The notes under the pieces are model-generated. The model did not search any database, had not been told where the DNA came from, and worked only from the letters and a program-made list of their open reading frames with translations. A stretch of DNA of 5,564 nucleotides from an uncultured Eggerthellaceae bacterium (GTDB lineage: Bacteria; Actinomycetota; Coriobacteriia; Coriobacteriales; Eggerthellaceae). Location of the stretch: positions 1 through 5,564 of the forward strand of contig CAMPAJ010000126.1 of the NCBI GenBank assembly GCA_946631805.1. Direction: 5' to 3'. This document shows, in pieces, positions 1 through 5,295 of this stretch (position 1 is the first letter of the stretch; each line of letters opens with the position of its first letter). The position numbers and the translations under genes are program-made.

Positions 1-234
1 GCCACCCGCATCGAGAACGACGACGTCCCCCGCGACGTCGATACGGGAATCGTTGAGCCCGATAATGCGCACATCGTTCTCGTCGGTCAGGGAATTGGGA
101 ACGACGAGCGCATCGGCGCCCGCATCGACGGCCCGCTCGATCATCGCATCGCAGCTGGCTTCGTTCGTCGAGGGCCGTCCCTCGACTATGCGCACTTGAC
201 CTATGGCAATTTTGAGCTTGGACAAATCACCCAT
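1..234 (-). CDS. Nitrilase (carbon-nitrogen hydrolase) superfamily-like protein, N-terminal 78 residues, truncated by window edge
   Basis: Only the first 78 codons are in the window; the frame stays open to base 1. The start ATG (234-232) shares one base with the stop of the flippase upstream (TGATG), so translation is probably coupled. The opening K8-I-A-I-G-Q-V strand, the following Ser/Asn-rich turn and helix (residues 21-38), and A-G-A-D-A-L-V-V-P at 38-46 match the start of the nitrilase fold seen in amidases and in the glutaminase domain of NAD+ synthases. In that family the residue after the V-x-P motif is the first catalytic glutamate (as in F-P-E-L); here it is Asn47, followed by S-L-T-D-E. 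If the alignment is right, the domain may be inactive as a hydrolase or may have shifted its catalytic residue (Glu52 is nearby). Known: active members use a Glu-Lys-Cys triad; the Lys and Cys would lie outside the window. The substrate cannot be told from this fragment. Reading frame is certain; family assignment is moderate. Confidence 0.62.
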   Translation of the reverse strand, partial: MGDLSKLKIAIGQVRIVEGRPSTNEASCDAMIERAVDAGADALVVPNSLTDENDVRIIGLNDSRIDVAGDVVVLDAGG

Positions 235-1772
235 CAGCGCCTACCGCCTTTCGCGAACTTCAATCGTTGCGTTATGTACTCGCGCAGCAAAAGAATAAGC
301 AGGATGCTCATGACGATCAGGTATCCCACTACCGCGCCTTCGAGCTTCATCATCGTCGTCATGAGTATGAGCACGAGAAGCGAGAACCCGAACGTTATGA
401 GATAAAGCCCCACGACAACCTGTTGCCGCCTTAGGATGGTGATGACCTGATACAGGAAATCTATGGCAGCCGTGACGCCGCCAGCGGCCAGCATGATGAA
501 CGACAACTGCTTGTACGGTTCGAAGTCCAAACCGTACATGAAGCTCATGATGGGAATCCCGATCCAATTCATGAACAACACGCCCACGACCGTTATTCCC
601 ACGATAAGAAGCATCATGGCTACGATTACCATGTCGAAGCGAGAGCGCCTGGATTCGTCGGCCCACACGTTGGCGAGTTTTACCAGCAGAGGCTTGTATA
701 TCATGCCGACCGTTATGAGAATGGCTTGTGCCGGGAAGTACAGCGCGTTGAAATACAGCTGGTTGTCGTAAGGCAAGGATGCGCCCTGCATGACGAACTT
801 GGGCATGTTGTCGACGACGGCGTACAGGAATAACGCCAGGAACACCGGGAAGCATTCCTTGAACAGGAGCTGTACCGAGTGCATGTTGAGCGGAGACGAC
901 TTGGGGGTCTCGAACATCGTCAGCGGAATCGTGACGAACACGAGCGTGCACGCCGCGCCGATGGCCATGGCGATTGCCGCCATGCCCAGATCCTGCGTCA
1001 CGGCAAGCAAGATGGCGAAGAGCAAGAAACCCATCACCGAGCGTATGACGAGCGATATGCCTCCCAAGTAGAGCTTGTCGACTTGTTGCAGGCGTCCCTC
1101 GTACACCTCGCCGAAAGCGTCGATGGCCTTGAACGCGAACACGCCCATGCTCATCGTGAACATTTCGCCCGTATACCCCATTACGGCGCATACCGCCATA
1201 CCCACCAACAGCATTACAATGCAGGTTCCAAGGCGATTGGCCTGGTAATCGGCGAACGAATGGTATTCGTCTATGTCGGAGACCTGGTAGGTGCGCACGC
1301 CGTAGCTTGCAAGGATGTAGAGCAGGTTGGCTACGACGAACGAAAACGAGAACATGCCGGCGCGCTCGACGCCGGCAAGCCACGTGACGACGATGGTGAG
1401 CATGGGAAACACCATGCCCCACGCCGCGAATCCCGCCGTATTCCATACGAAATCGCGCGACGTGCGCCCCGCCGCATACTCCTCGTCCTGACCGGCAAGG
1501 TTGCCTTCCGAAACAGCGCCGACGAGCCTGTCGAACCACGAGTTTATGAAGGCTCTCGCCGGATTGGGCTTTTTGGGCATGCTCGCGAAAACCGACTCGC
1601 CCGATGGAGCGCCGTCAGCCTCGGGAGGCGTCGAGCGCCTCTTGGACCGCCCTGCGTCCAAGATGCTGCCGGAATCGCGTATGGTGCCTTCGGCGATGTT
1701 CCTCTTGGCGCGGGGGCGCGTGCTCGCTTCGTCCCGCCTGGAGCCACGACCGTTATTTTGTCGGATACTCAT
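234..1772 (-). CDS. Wzx-like polysaccharide flippase (MATE/MVF-type oligosaccharide exporter), 512 aa
   Basis: Integral membrane protein of about 12 predicted helices, with hydrophobic stretches at roughly residues 112-133, 139-158, 181-200, 205-220, 238-260, 264-284, 304-322, 340-358, 381-401, 424-442, 453-471 and 477-497. The motif R-D-F-V-W-N-T (106-112) before helix 1, L-A-G-V-E-R-A-G (132-139) between helices 1 and 2, and G-V-R-T-Y-Q-V-S-D (158-166) are typical of polysaccharide biosynthesis proteins that flip lipid-linked glycans across the cytoplasmic membrane. The first ~100 residues are basic, Ser/Gly/Pro-rich and probably disordered in the cytoplasm. I chose the ATG at 1772 because it lies 13 bases after the FKBP stop and follows a weak GGCGG; the frame extends to 1841, but that would overlap the FKBP gene by 56 bases. 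A later ATG at 1580 (residue 65) is possible but has no visible ribosome site. Middle gene of a three-gene unit. Cargo unknown: no glycosyltransferase is in view. Confidence 0.85.
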   Translation of the reverse strand: MSIRQNNGRGSRRDEASTRPRAKRNIAEGTIRDSGSILDAGRSKRRSTPPEADGAPSGESVFASMPKKPNPARAFINSWFDRLVGAVSEGNLAGQDEEYAAGRTSRDFVWNTAGFAAWGMVFPMLTIVVTWLAGVERAGMFSFSFVVANLLYILASYGVRTYQVSDIDEYHSFADYQANRLGTCIVMLLVGMAVCAVMGYTGEMFTMSMGVFAFKAIDAFGEVYEGRLQQVDKLYLGGISLVIRSVMGFLLFAILLAVTQDLGMAAIAMAIGAACTLVFVTIPLTMFETPKSSPLNMHSVQLLFKECFPVFLALFLYAVVDNMPKFVMQGASLPYDNQLYFNALYFPAQAILITVGMIYKPLLVKLANVWADESRRSRFDMVIVAMMLLIVGITVVGVLFMNWIGIPIMSFMYGLDFEPYKQLSFIMLAAGGVTAAIDFLYQVITILRRQQVVVGLYLITFGFSLLVLILMTTMMKLEGAVVGYLIVMSILLILLLREYITQRLKFAKGGRR

Positions 1773-1785
1773 GAACCGCCGTAGG

Positions 1786-2211
1786 CTATTCGGCTTCCAG
1801 AAGCTCGATCTCGAACGTGAGGTCCTTACCTGCGAGCTCATGGTTCATGTCGAACGTTATGGTTTCGTTGTCCTTGGCCACGACGACGCACGGCACGGGA
1901 CGGCCGTCCGGGGTTGCGAGGACGGGATGCTGTCCGACCTGGAGTTTTTCGGAACCGGGAAGAGCCTCGAACTGCATGCGGATAATCATCTTGGGATCGG
2001 GCTCGCCATATGCCTCGGCAGCCGGGATCTTCACCGTGATCGTCTGCCCGACCTCCATTTGGTTGACTGCTGCATCAAAACCGGGAATCATCTGCCCGGC
2101 CATGCACGTGAACGCGAGCGGCTCGCCGCGATCGCGCGAAGAATCGAACTGCGTCCCATCGTCGAGCGTTCCCACATAGTGAACCTTTACGTTCTTGCCT
2201 TCGTTGCTCAT
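1786..2211 (-). CDS. SlyD-like FKBP-type peptidyl-prolyl cis-trans isomerase, 141 aa
   Basis: Cytosolic prolyl isomerase/chaperone of the SlyD type: an FKBP fold interrupted by an insert-in-flap domain. No signal peptide. By alignment to FKBP12, pocket residues are conserved: Tyr12, Phe22-Asp23, Phe34, Met41-Ile42 with P-G-F (43-45) in place of the R-G-W loop, Tyr68 in A-Y-G-E-P, and Phe133 in L-T-F-E-I-E-L-L. Residues about 71-120 form the insert, which binds unfolded client chains in SlyD; F-D-M-N-H-E-L-A-G-K (120-129) is a SlyD hallmark. The protein ends just after the FKBP strand, so the His/Cys-rich nickel-binding tail of E. coli SlyD is absent, and nickel delivery is unlikely. The ATG at 2211 is set by GAGGAG (2217-2222) five bases upstream. 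It is the first gene after the 185-base gap and 13 bases ahead of the flippase, so it probably heads that transcript. Family call is firm; cellular clients unknown. Confidence 0.93.
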   Translation of the reverse strand: MSNEGKNVKVHYVGTLDDGTQFDSSRDRGEPLAFTCMAGQMIPGFDAAVNQMEVGQTITVKIPAAEAYGEPDPKMIIRMQFEALPGSEKLQVGQHPVLATPDGRPVPCVVVAKDNETITFDMNHELAGKDLTFEIELLEAE

Positions 2212-2252
2212 GGATTCTCCTCGTTAGTAGAGCTTGAACTTGCGTTTGAAAC

Positions 2253-2266
2253 TGTAGTCTACTACA
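2253..2266. repeat. Inverted repeat TGTAGT-CT-ACTACA upstream of the FKBP gene
   Basis: A perfect six-base dyad with a two-base centre, 42 bases before the FKBP start codon on the minus strand. It overlaps the best -10-like hexamer of the gap, a position where a repressor could bind or where the promoter itself lies. It is short enough to be chance; the reading as an operator is inference. Confidence 0.35.
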
Positions 2267-2314
2267 CGTGCATGCGCTTCAGGCATGCCCCGCCCAACGA
2301 TGACAACAAGACCA

Positions 2315-2328
2315 TCATGACGTCATGA
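2315..2328. repeat. 14-base perfect palindrome TCATGACGTCATGA, candidate operator
   Basis: Bases 2315-2328 read the same on both strands with no spacer; the core is TGACGTCA. It lies 68 bases past the ATPase stop and 103 bases before the FKBP start, inside the only sizeable gap of the window. Dyad sites of this length commonly bind dimeric regulators, but no regulator gene is in view. It sits rather far upstream for a simple repressor of the FKBP gene, so an activator site or part of an mRNA structure are alternatives. Confidence 0.4.
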
Positions 2329-2396
2329 GCCCTGTACGGGTTCGCAGTGATCCGCCTCAAGCGAAGCGCCTCGCCTTGATAGCCAGGCCACGGGGC

Positions 2397-3095
2397 TCAA
2401 GACTGCGCCCGGCTTTCCGCCAACCGTCCTGCGTCCATCGTGAAAACGCGATCTGCATACGGCTTTGCGTCGGCTTCGTGCGTGACGACGAGCACGGCCG
2501 CGCCGTTGCGCGCCGCATTCGCGAGCAGGCCGAGCACGATGTGCGTGTTCTCGTCGTCCAAATCGGCAGTCGGCTCATCGGCGAGGACCACCTGCGGTTT
2601 CATCATGAGCGCGCGTGCGATGGCGACACGACGCGCTTCCCCGCCCGACAACTCGGATGGGCAACTGTCTGCAAGGTCGCGCAGCCCCAGCGAGTCGAGC
2701 AGGTCGAGCGCCGCGCTTTCGGCTTCGGGAACGTGGCCGTATAGAGCAGCGGGCAGCATGACGTTTTGAACAACCGATAAGCTGTGCAGTACGGTTTGCC
2801 CCTGGGGTACGACGCCGATGTGCGCATTGCGGAACTTCGAGAGCTCGGCATCGTCAAGCGCATACAGGCGCTGCCCTGCCACGAGCACGTCTCCGCTCGT
2901 AGGCTCGAGCAAGCCGCCGAGCATGTTCAGAAACGTGGACTTGCCGCTCCCCGAGCGCCCCATGAGCACGACGAGCTCTCCGCTGCGAAGGCTCATATCG
3001 GCATCGAGCACGGCATCGAAATAGCGGGCCGAGTCCCTCCCCTTGCGGAAGAACTGCTTTCCCAAGCCCTGGGCCACGACAACAGAATCGGCCAT
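2397..3095 (-). CDS. ABC transporter ATP-binding protein, LolD/MacB type, 232 aa
   Basis: Cytoplasmic ATPase that powers the FtsX-type permease encoded just upstream. All nucleotide-binding motifs are present in order: Walker A G-R-S-G-S-G-K-S-T (46-54), Q-loop Q98 in V-V-P-Q, signature L-S-G-G-E (149-153), Walker B V-V-L-A-D-E-P with catalytic Glu174, D-loop A-D-L-D (177-180), and switch His206 in V-V-T-H. Length is normal for the family. The extra residues of the N-terminal third (F-F-R-K-G-R, 15-20) and the H-S-L-S-V-V-Q-N-V block after the Q-loop fit the MacB/LolD/FtsE group, whose partners work by mechanotransmission rather than by a classical transmembrane channel. The signature continues E-A-R-R instead of the common Q-Q-Q-R. 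ATG at 3095 comes three bases after the permease stop; AGGGGGG (3104-3110) is the likely ribosome site, eight bases upstream. Last gene of the right-hand unit. Catalytically complete; substrate of the transporter unknown. Confidence 0.93.
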   Translation of the reverse strand: MADSVVVAQGLGKQFFRKGRDSARYFDAVLDADMSLRSGELVVLMGRSGSGKSTFLNMLGGLLEPTSGDVLVAGQRLYALDDAELSKFRNAHIGVVPQGQTVLHSLSVVQNVMLPAALYGHVPEAESAALDLLDSLGLRDLADSCPSELSGGEARRVAIARALMMKPQVVLADEPTADLDDENTHIVLGLLANAARNGAAVLVVTHEADAKPYADRVFTMDAGRLAESRAQS

Positions 3096-3098
3096 GGG

Positions 3099-4298
3099 CT
3101 ATTCCCCCCTCATACTCGTGCCGACATCGACCTTCGACAACCGCGATGCCGAGACGACGGATGCAAGCGGCCCTGCAACGACGGTCACGAGGAACACAAT
3201 TGCAGCCGCAGCCGCCAACGTCGGCACGTCGGGCATGAGGAACGGAAGCCCCAAAGCCGACTCGAGCGCGCCGTTAAAAGCCCACACAAGGCCAATGGCT
3301 GCAACGCATCCGACCAATGCTCCCGCAATGCTCATGATCAGGGCCTCAGTAACGACTAAGCGCGAAAGCGCCCTGCGCGAAGCCCCTATGACGCGCAGTA
3401 TCGCGAACTCGCGCGAGCGCTGGCGGCCGAGGACCGAAAACGCGATAACGAGAATAGCGGCGGCGAACACCCACAGCGCTATCATGAGCACGCGTATGAC
3501 GCCCGCGGCGCCGGAGACGCTATCGGCCACGCCCGACGTCATCGCCTTGGTCTGCACCGCCGTAACCCCGCGCACGTTGAGGTTGATGGAATCGGCTATA
3601 TCGGCAACGCGGTAGCCATCCGCCACCTTGACCTGAACCGTCGAGATAACCTGTGCCGGGTCGTTATCGGCTAGTACCGATATGCCCTGCTTCTGCGAGC
3701 CTGCAATAAGGTCCTGAAGCGTCTCATTCGTGGCGAACACGGCGTTGTCGAGCGCCGTGCCCGTCTCGTCAAGCCTTGCGACGATGCGGCATTCCACGCC
3801 ATAGAACAAAACCGTGCTCCCGGCTGTGCCCGTGATATTGCTTCCCGTGACGATATCTTCCCGACCGAGCTCGTCGGTGTAGGAGCGGGCAATCCATGGC
3901 TGCACGCTAAAATCCGTCTGAGGATCGAACCCGATGACCTGGACCGGCATGGAACAGCAACCCGCCTTGACCGTTGCGAGATAGTACTGCGGCGATGCCT
4001 TCTCGACGCCTTCGAGCCCACGCACCGTATCGTAGTAGGATTTGTCCATATAGAAGTATCCTGGCGTCCCGTCAAGTAGGACGGATTCCAGATTGCTCTT
4101 TGATTTTGCCTCGGCCGGGGCGACTATGATGTCGGCCCCTAAACGCGCCTCGAGACTCTGTAGGCCGTTTTGCAGGCTCGACATGACGAGCGCACCGCCA
4201 AGCGCAATTATGGCTAGCAGTGCCACCAGGGCCGATAGCCCGATAGTTCTAGTTAGGCGGTGCCGTAAGTTTGCCCATGGCAACGTATGCATGTTCAT
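3099..4298 (-). CDS. FtsX/MacB-type ABC transporter permease with a Cys-Cys motif in its ectodomain, 399 aa
   Basis: Four-helix permease of the FtsX/MacB superfamily in the cytoplasmic membrane. TM1 is at about residues 18-40; a large extracytoplasmic MacB-PCD-like domain spans 41-262; TM2 is at 267-289; R-S-R-E-F-A-I-L-R-V-I-G-A-S (295-308) is the conserved cytoplasmic coupling segment that contacts the ATPase; TM3 is at 315-340 and TM4 at 358-382. The ectodomain contains K-A-G-C-C-S-M-P-V-Q (111-120) followed by G-F-D-P-Q-T-D-F (123-130), plus a third cysteine, Cys170. I recall the C-C-S-x-P-V-Q pattern from FtsX-like permeases near iron or DUF4418 loci, but cannot verify this here. The start ATG at 4298 lies four bases past the stop of the DUF4418-like gene, with GGAG (4307-4310) eight bases upstream inside that gene; the ATPase follows after three bases. 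Such tight spacing indicates a dedicated permease-ATPase pair. Transported or acted-on substrate unknown. Confidence 0.92.
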   Translation of the reverse strand: MNMHTLPWANLRHRLTRTIGLSALVALLAIIALGGALVMSSLQNGLQSLEARLGADIIVAPAEAKSKSNLESVLLDGTPGYFYMDKSYYDTVRGLEGVEKASPQYYLATVKAGCCSMPVQVIGFDPQTDFSVQPWIARSYTDELGREDIVTGSNITGTAGSTVLFYGVECRIVARLDETGTALDNAVFATNETLQDLIAGSQKQGISVLADNDPAQVISTVQVKVADGYRVADIADSINLNVRGVTAVQTKAMTSGVADSVSGAAGVIRVLMIALWVFAAAILVIAFSVLGRQRSREFAILRVIGASRRALSRLVVTEALIMSIAGALVGCVAAIGLVWAFNGALESALGLPFLMPDVPTLAAAAAIVFLVTVVAGPLASVVSASRLSKVDVGTSMRGE

Positions 4299-4302
4299 TC
4301 CA

Positions 4303-4713
4303 TCAACTCCGAGCCCGCCTGAACAGCAGCACAGCTTGCACGGCGCCGACGATGAGAATCGCTACTCCGCACACCAGCGCAAACGGCTGCATAACGAGCC
4401 AGCATCTCATGGTATGCATCATGCAAAGCGCAAGCGCGTTCCCTGGAAGCAGGGCCGCCAAAGCGCCAAGAAGGGCGCCTGCGATAGAACAAGCCCCCGC
4501 GCCAGATTCGCTTGGCAGCGCAAGCCCAGCGAGCATGGCGATGCATGCTCCCGCGCCCAAGGCGACGATGACCTGCGCCGCGGAAGAACAGGTGGACGCA
4601 GAGCCGTCGTCATGAACACAAGGGCCGGCAAACGTCACGACCCCGATTGCAAGCACAGCACCCAATACGGCGGCCGCCAGCATAAGCGGCCGCCTTCTGA
4701 TTCGTTCGGTCAT
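4303..4713 (-). CDS. Four-helix membrane protein with Cys/His motifs, probable DUF4418 family, 136 aa
   Basis: Small integral membrane protein with hydrophobic helices at about 8-29, 46-66, 72-92 and 110-130. Arginines at the N-terminus (R-I-R-R-R, 4-8) and C-terminus (F-R-R-A-R, 131-135) put both ends in the cytoplasm, so the two loops with conserved-looking residues face outward: P-C-V-H (31-34) with Cys42 between helices 1 and 2, and C-M-M-H-T-M-R-C-W (97-105) between helices 3 and 4. Cys, His and Met at that density suggest metal binding or disulfide chemistry. Layout and the second motif match what I recall of DUF4418 proteins, which have Cys/His motifs in the same two loops; the first loop here ends T-C-S-S rather than the C-H-W I recall, so one ligand may be lost. 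Function of the family is unknown to me. ATG at 4713 follows AAAGGA (4719-4724) by five bases. It sits 39 bases after the FMN lipoprotein gene and four before the permease gene, so it most likely acts with them. Confidence 0.78.
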   Translation of the reverse strand: MTERIRRRPLMLAAAVLGAVLAIGVVTFAGPCVHDDGSASTCSSAAQVIVALGAGACIAMLAGLALPSESGAGACSIAGALLGALAALLPGNALALCMMHTMRCWLVMQPFALVCGVAILIVGAVQAVLLFRRARS

Positions 4714-4752
4714 GATAGTCCTTTGCTAACCGTGCCCATGGACGCATGCGCC

Positions 4753-5208
4753 CTATTCCGCCGCTTGGTCTAGTGCCGACTGGGCCGCCTCGACGAACAG
4801 ATCGTGCAAGTACGTCGCGCCGGATACCGTATCGATGGCATTGGGATCGCCCGTCTGTAGGAACGACTCGAGGTAATCGTCGCCCGCCGACAAGGCCTTC
4901 TGGGCAACGGCGTAGTAGGCGCCATCCTTGCCGTAGTCTTTGTCTTTCAACGTCCCATCTGGCTCGAATGCCTCGAACGATGCATCGGCAATCTTACCAT
5001 CGGCCACCTTGATCGACACGACCACGTAGCCGTCACCGTCGACGTTTGCATCGAGCGTGCTCGATTGTCCGACGTAGGAACCGTCCTTGAGGTTCGCCGG
5101 CGAGCTCGCCGCTCCGCCCGAACCGCATGCGGCCAGGCCCATGCATAGGGCGAGCATGCCTGCGCACAAGGCAGCCGTCACTGCCTTCGTTACCTGATTC
5201 GTTTTCAC
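4753..5208 (-). CDS. FMN-binding domain lipoprotein, 151 aa
   Basis: Predicted secreted, membrane-anchored flavoprotein. From the chosen GTG start, residues 1-27 form a lipoprotein signal peptide (basic start, hydrophobic A-A-L-C-A-G-M-L-A-L core) with lipobox L-A-A-C, so Cys28 would be lipidated. A short Gly/Ser/Ala linker leads to a single FMN-binding domain (about 39-151): D-G-S-Y-V-G opening, a beta strand V-V-V-S-I-K-V, then D126-T-V-S-G-A-T132. In this family the Thr of D-x-x-S-G-A-T is the site where ApbE transferases attach FMN covalently through a phosphoester bond. Known relatives carry electrons at the cell surface (for example PplA of Listeria, which has two such domains); here there is one. 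The GTG at 5208 is favoured over the upstream TTG at 5283 because a perfect GGAGG lies five bases before it and the signal peptide then starts properly. It lies 87 bases after one ABC ATPase gene and 39 before the DUF4418-like gene. No ApbE gene is in view. Confidence 0.88.
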   Translation of the reverse strand: MKTNQVTKAVTAALCAGMLALCMGLAACGSGGAASSPANLKDGSYVGQSSTLDANVDGDGYVVVSIKVADGKIADASFEAFEPDGTLKDKDYGKDGAYYAVAQKALSAGDDYLESFLQTGDPNAIDTVSGATYLHDLFVEAAQSALDQAAE

Positions 5209-5213
5209 TGTTG

Positions 5214-5218
5214 CCTCC
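5214..5218 (-). promoter_or_regulatory. Ribosome binding site GGAGG that fixes the GTG start of the FMN lipoprotein
   Basis: GGAGG on the minus strand, five bases before GTG 5208-5206. It decides in favour of the GTG over the longer TTG-initiated frame, which would put 25 poorly hydrophobic residues ahead of the lipoprotein signal peptide. Confidence 0.75.
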
Positions 5219-5264
5219 GTTTCTCCGCCGTGGCAGGCGGGCCATGAAAAGCACTCCTTCGCGA

Positions 5265-5280
5265 CGGCCCGTTTGGGCCG
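5265..5280. other. GC-rich hairpin CGGCCC-GTTT-GGGCCG between the ATPase and lipoprotein genes
   Basis: A six-base perfect stem with a four-base loop, 15 bases past the stop of the ABC ATPase. On the minus strand it is followed by TCGCGAAGG and not by a T-run, so it is not a textbook rho-independent terminator; it may pause polymerase, protect a processed 3' end, or partly attenuate read-through into the lipoprotein gene. A weaker second stem (5229-5234 with 5241-5246, one G-T pair) lies further downstream. No convincing promoter was seen in the 87-base gap. Confidence 0.4.
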
Positions 5281-5295
5281 CAAGTTCCAGTAACG

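Larger units (their letters stand above)
2212..2396. other. 185-base gene-free gap between the ABC ATPase stop and the FKBP start; probable operon boundary
   Basis: No credible coding frame. On the minus strand it must hold any promoter of the FKBP-flippase unit, but I found no good paired -35/-10 hexamers; the best -10-like hexamer is TAGACT (2261-2256) inside the inverted repeat at 2253-2266, with a poor -35. A short hairpin (CAA-GCGA / TCGC-c-TTG, 2358-2378) lies just past the ATPase stop but no T-run follows it on the minus strand, so it is not a canonical rho-independent terminator. TGAGCCC (2326-2332) is complementary to GGGCTCA (2393-2399) across 60 bases, which could fold in RNA. The palindrome at 2315-2328 is listed separately. 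Confidence 0.6.

Noticed and set aside
241..1539. Minus-strand frame of 432 codons inside the flippase gene
   Set aside because: Same-strand alternate frame; product is Arg/His-rich without hydrophobic helices, while the overlapping frame is a clear flippase.
879..1784. Long plus-strand open frame of 301 codons opposite the flippase
   Set aside because: It lies wholly antisense to a convincing membrane protein gene. Its product is His/Arg/Gly-rich with no domain pattern, as expected for the shadow frame of GC-rich coding DNA.
1773..1841. Flippase start extended to 1841
   Set aside because: It would overlap the FKBP coding sequence by 56 bases; the ATG at 1772 leaves a normal 13-base gap.
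1501..2328. Plus-strand frame of 275 codons spanning the flippase start, FKBP gene and gap
   Set aside because: It crosses two genes of the other strand, has no recognisable family, and no ribosome site was evident.
2329..2355. GGGTTCG near 2338 resembling a tRNA T-arm
   Set aside because: No matching T-stem, acceptor stem or anticodon arm could be folded around it on either strand.
2358..2378. Hairpin after the ABC ATPase as a rho-independent terminator
   Set aside because: The stem is short with a bulge and no T-run follows on the transcribed strand.
4710..4739. Nine-codon leader frame (ATG at 4739) ending on the DUF4418-like start as ATGA
   Set aside because: Such a short frame is expected by chance and it has no clear ribosome site; noted only because of the overlap.
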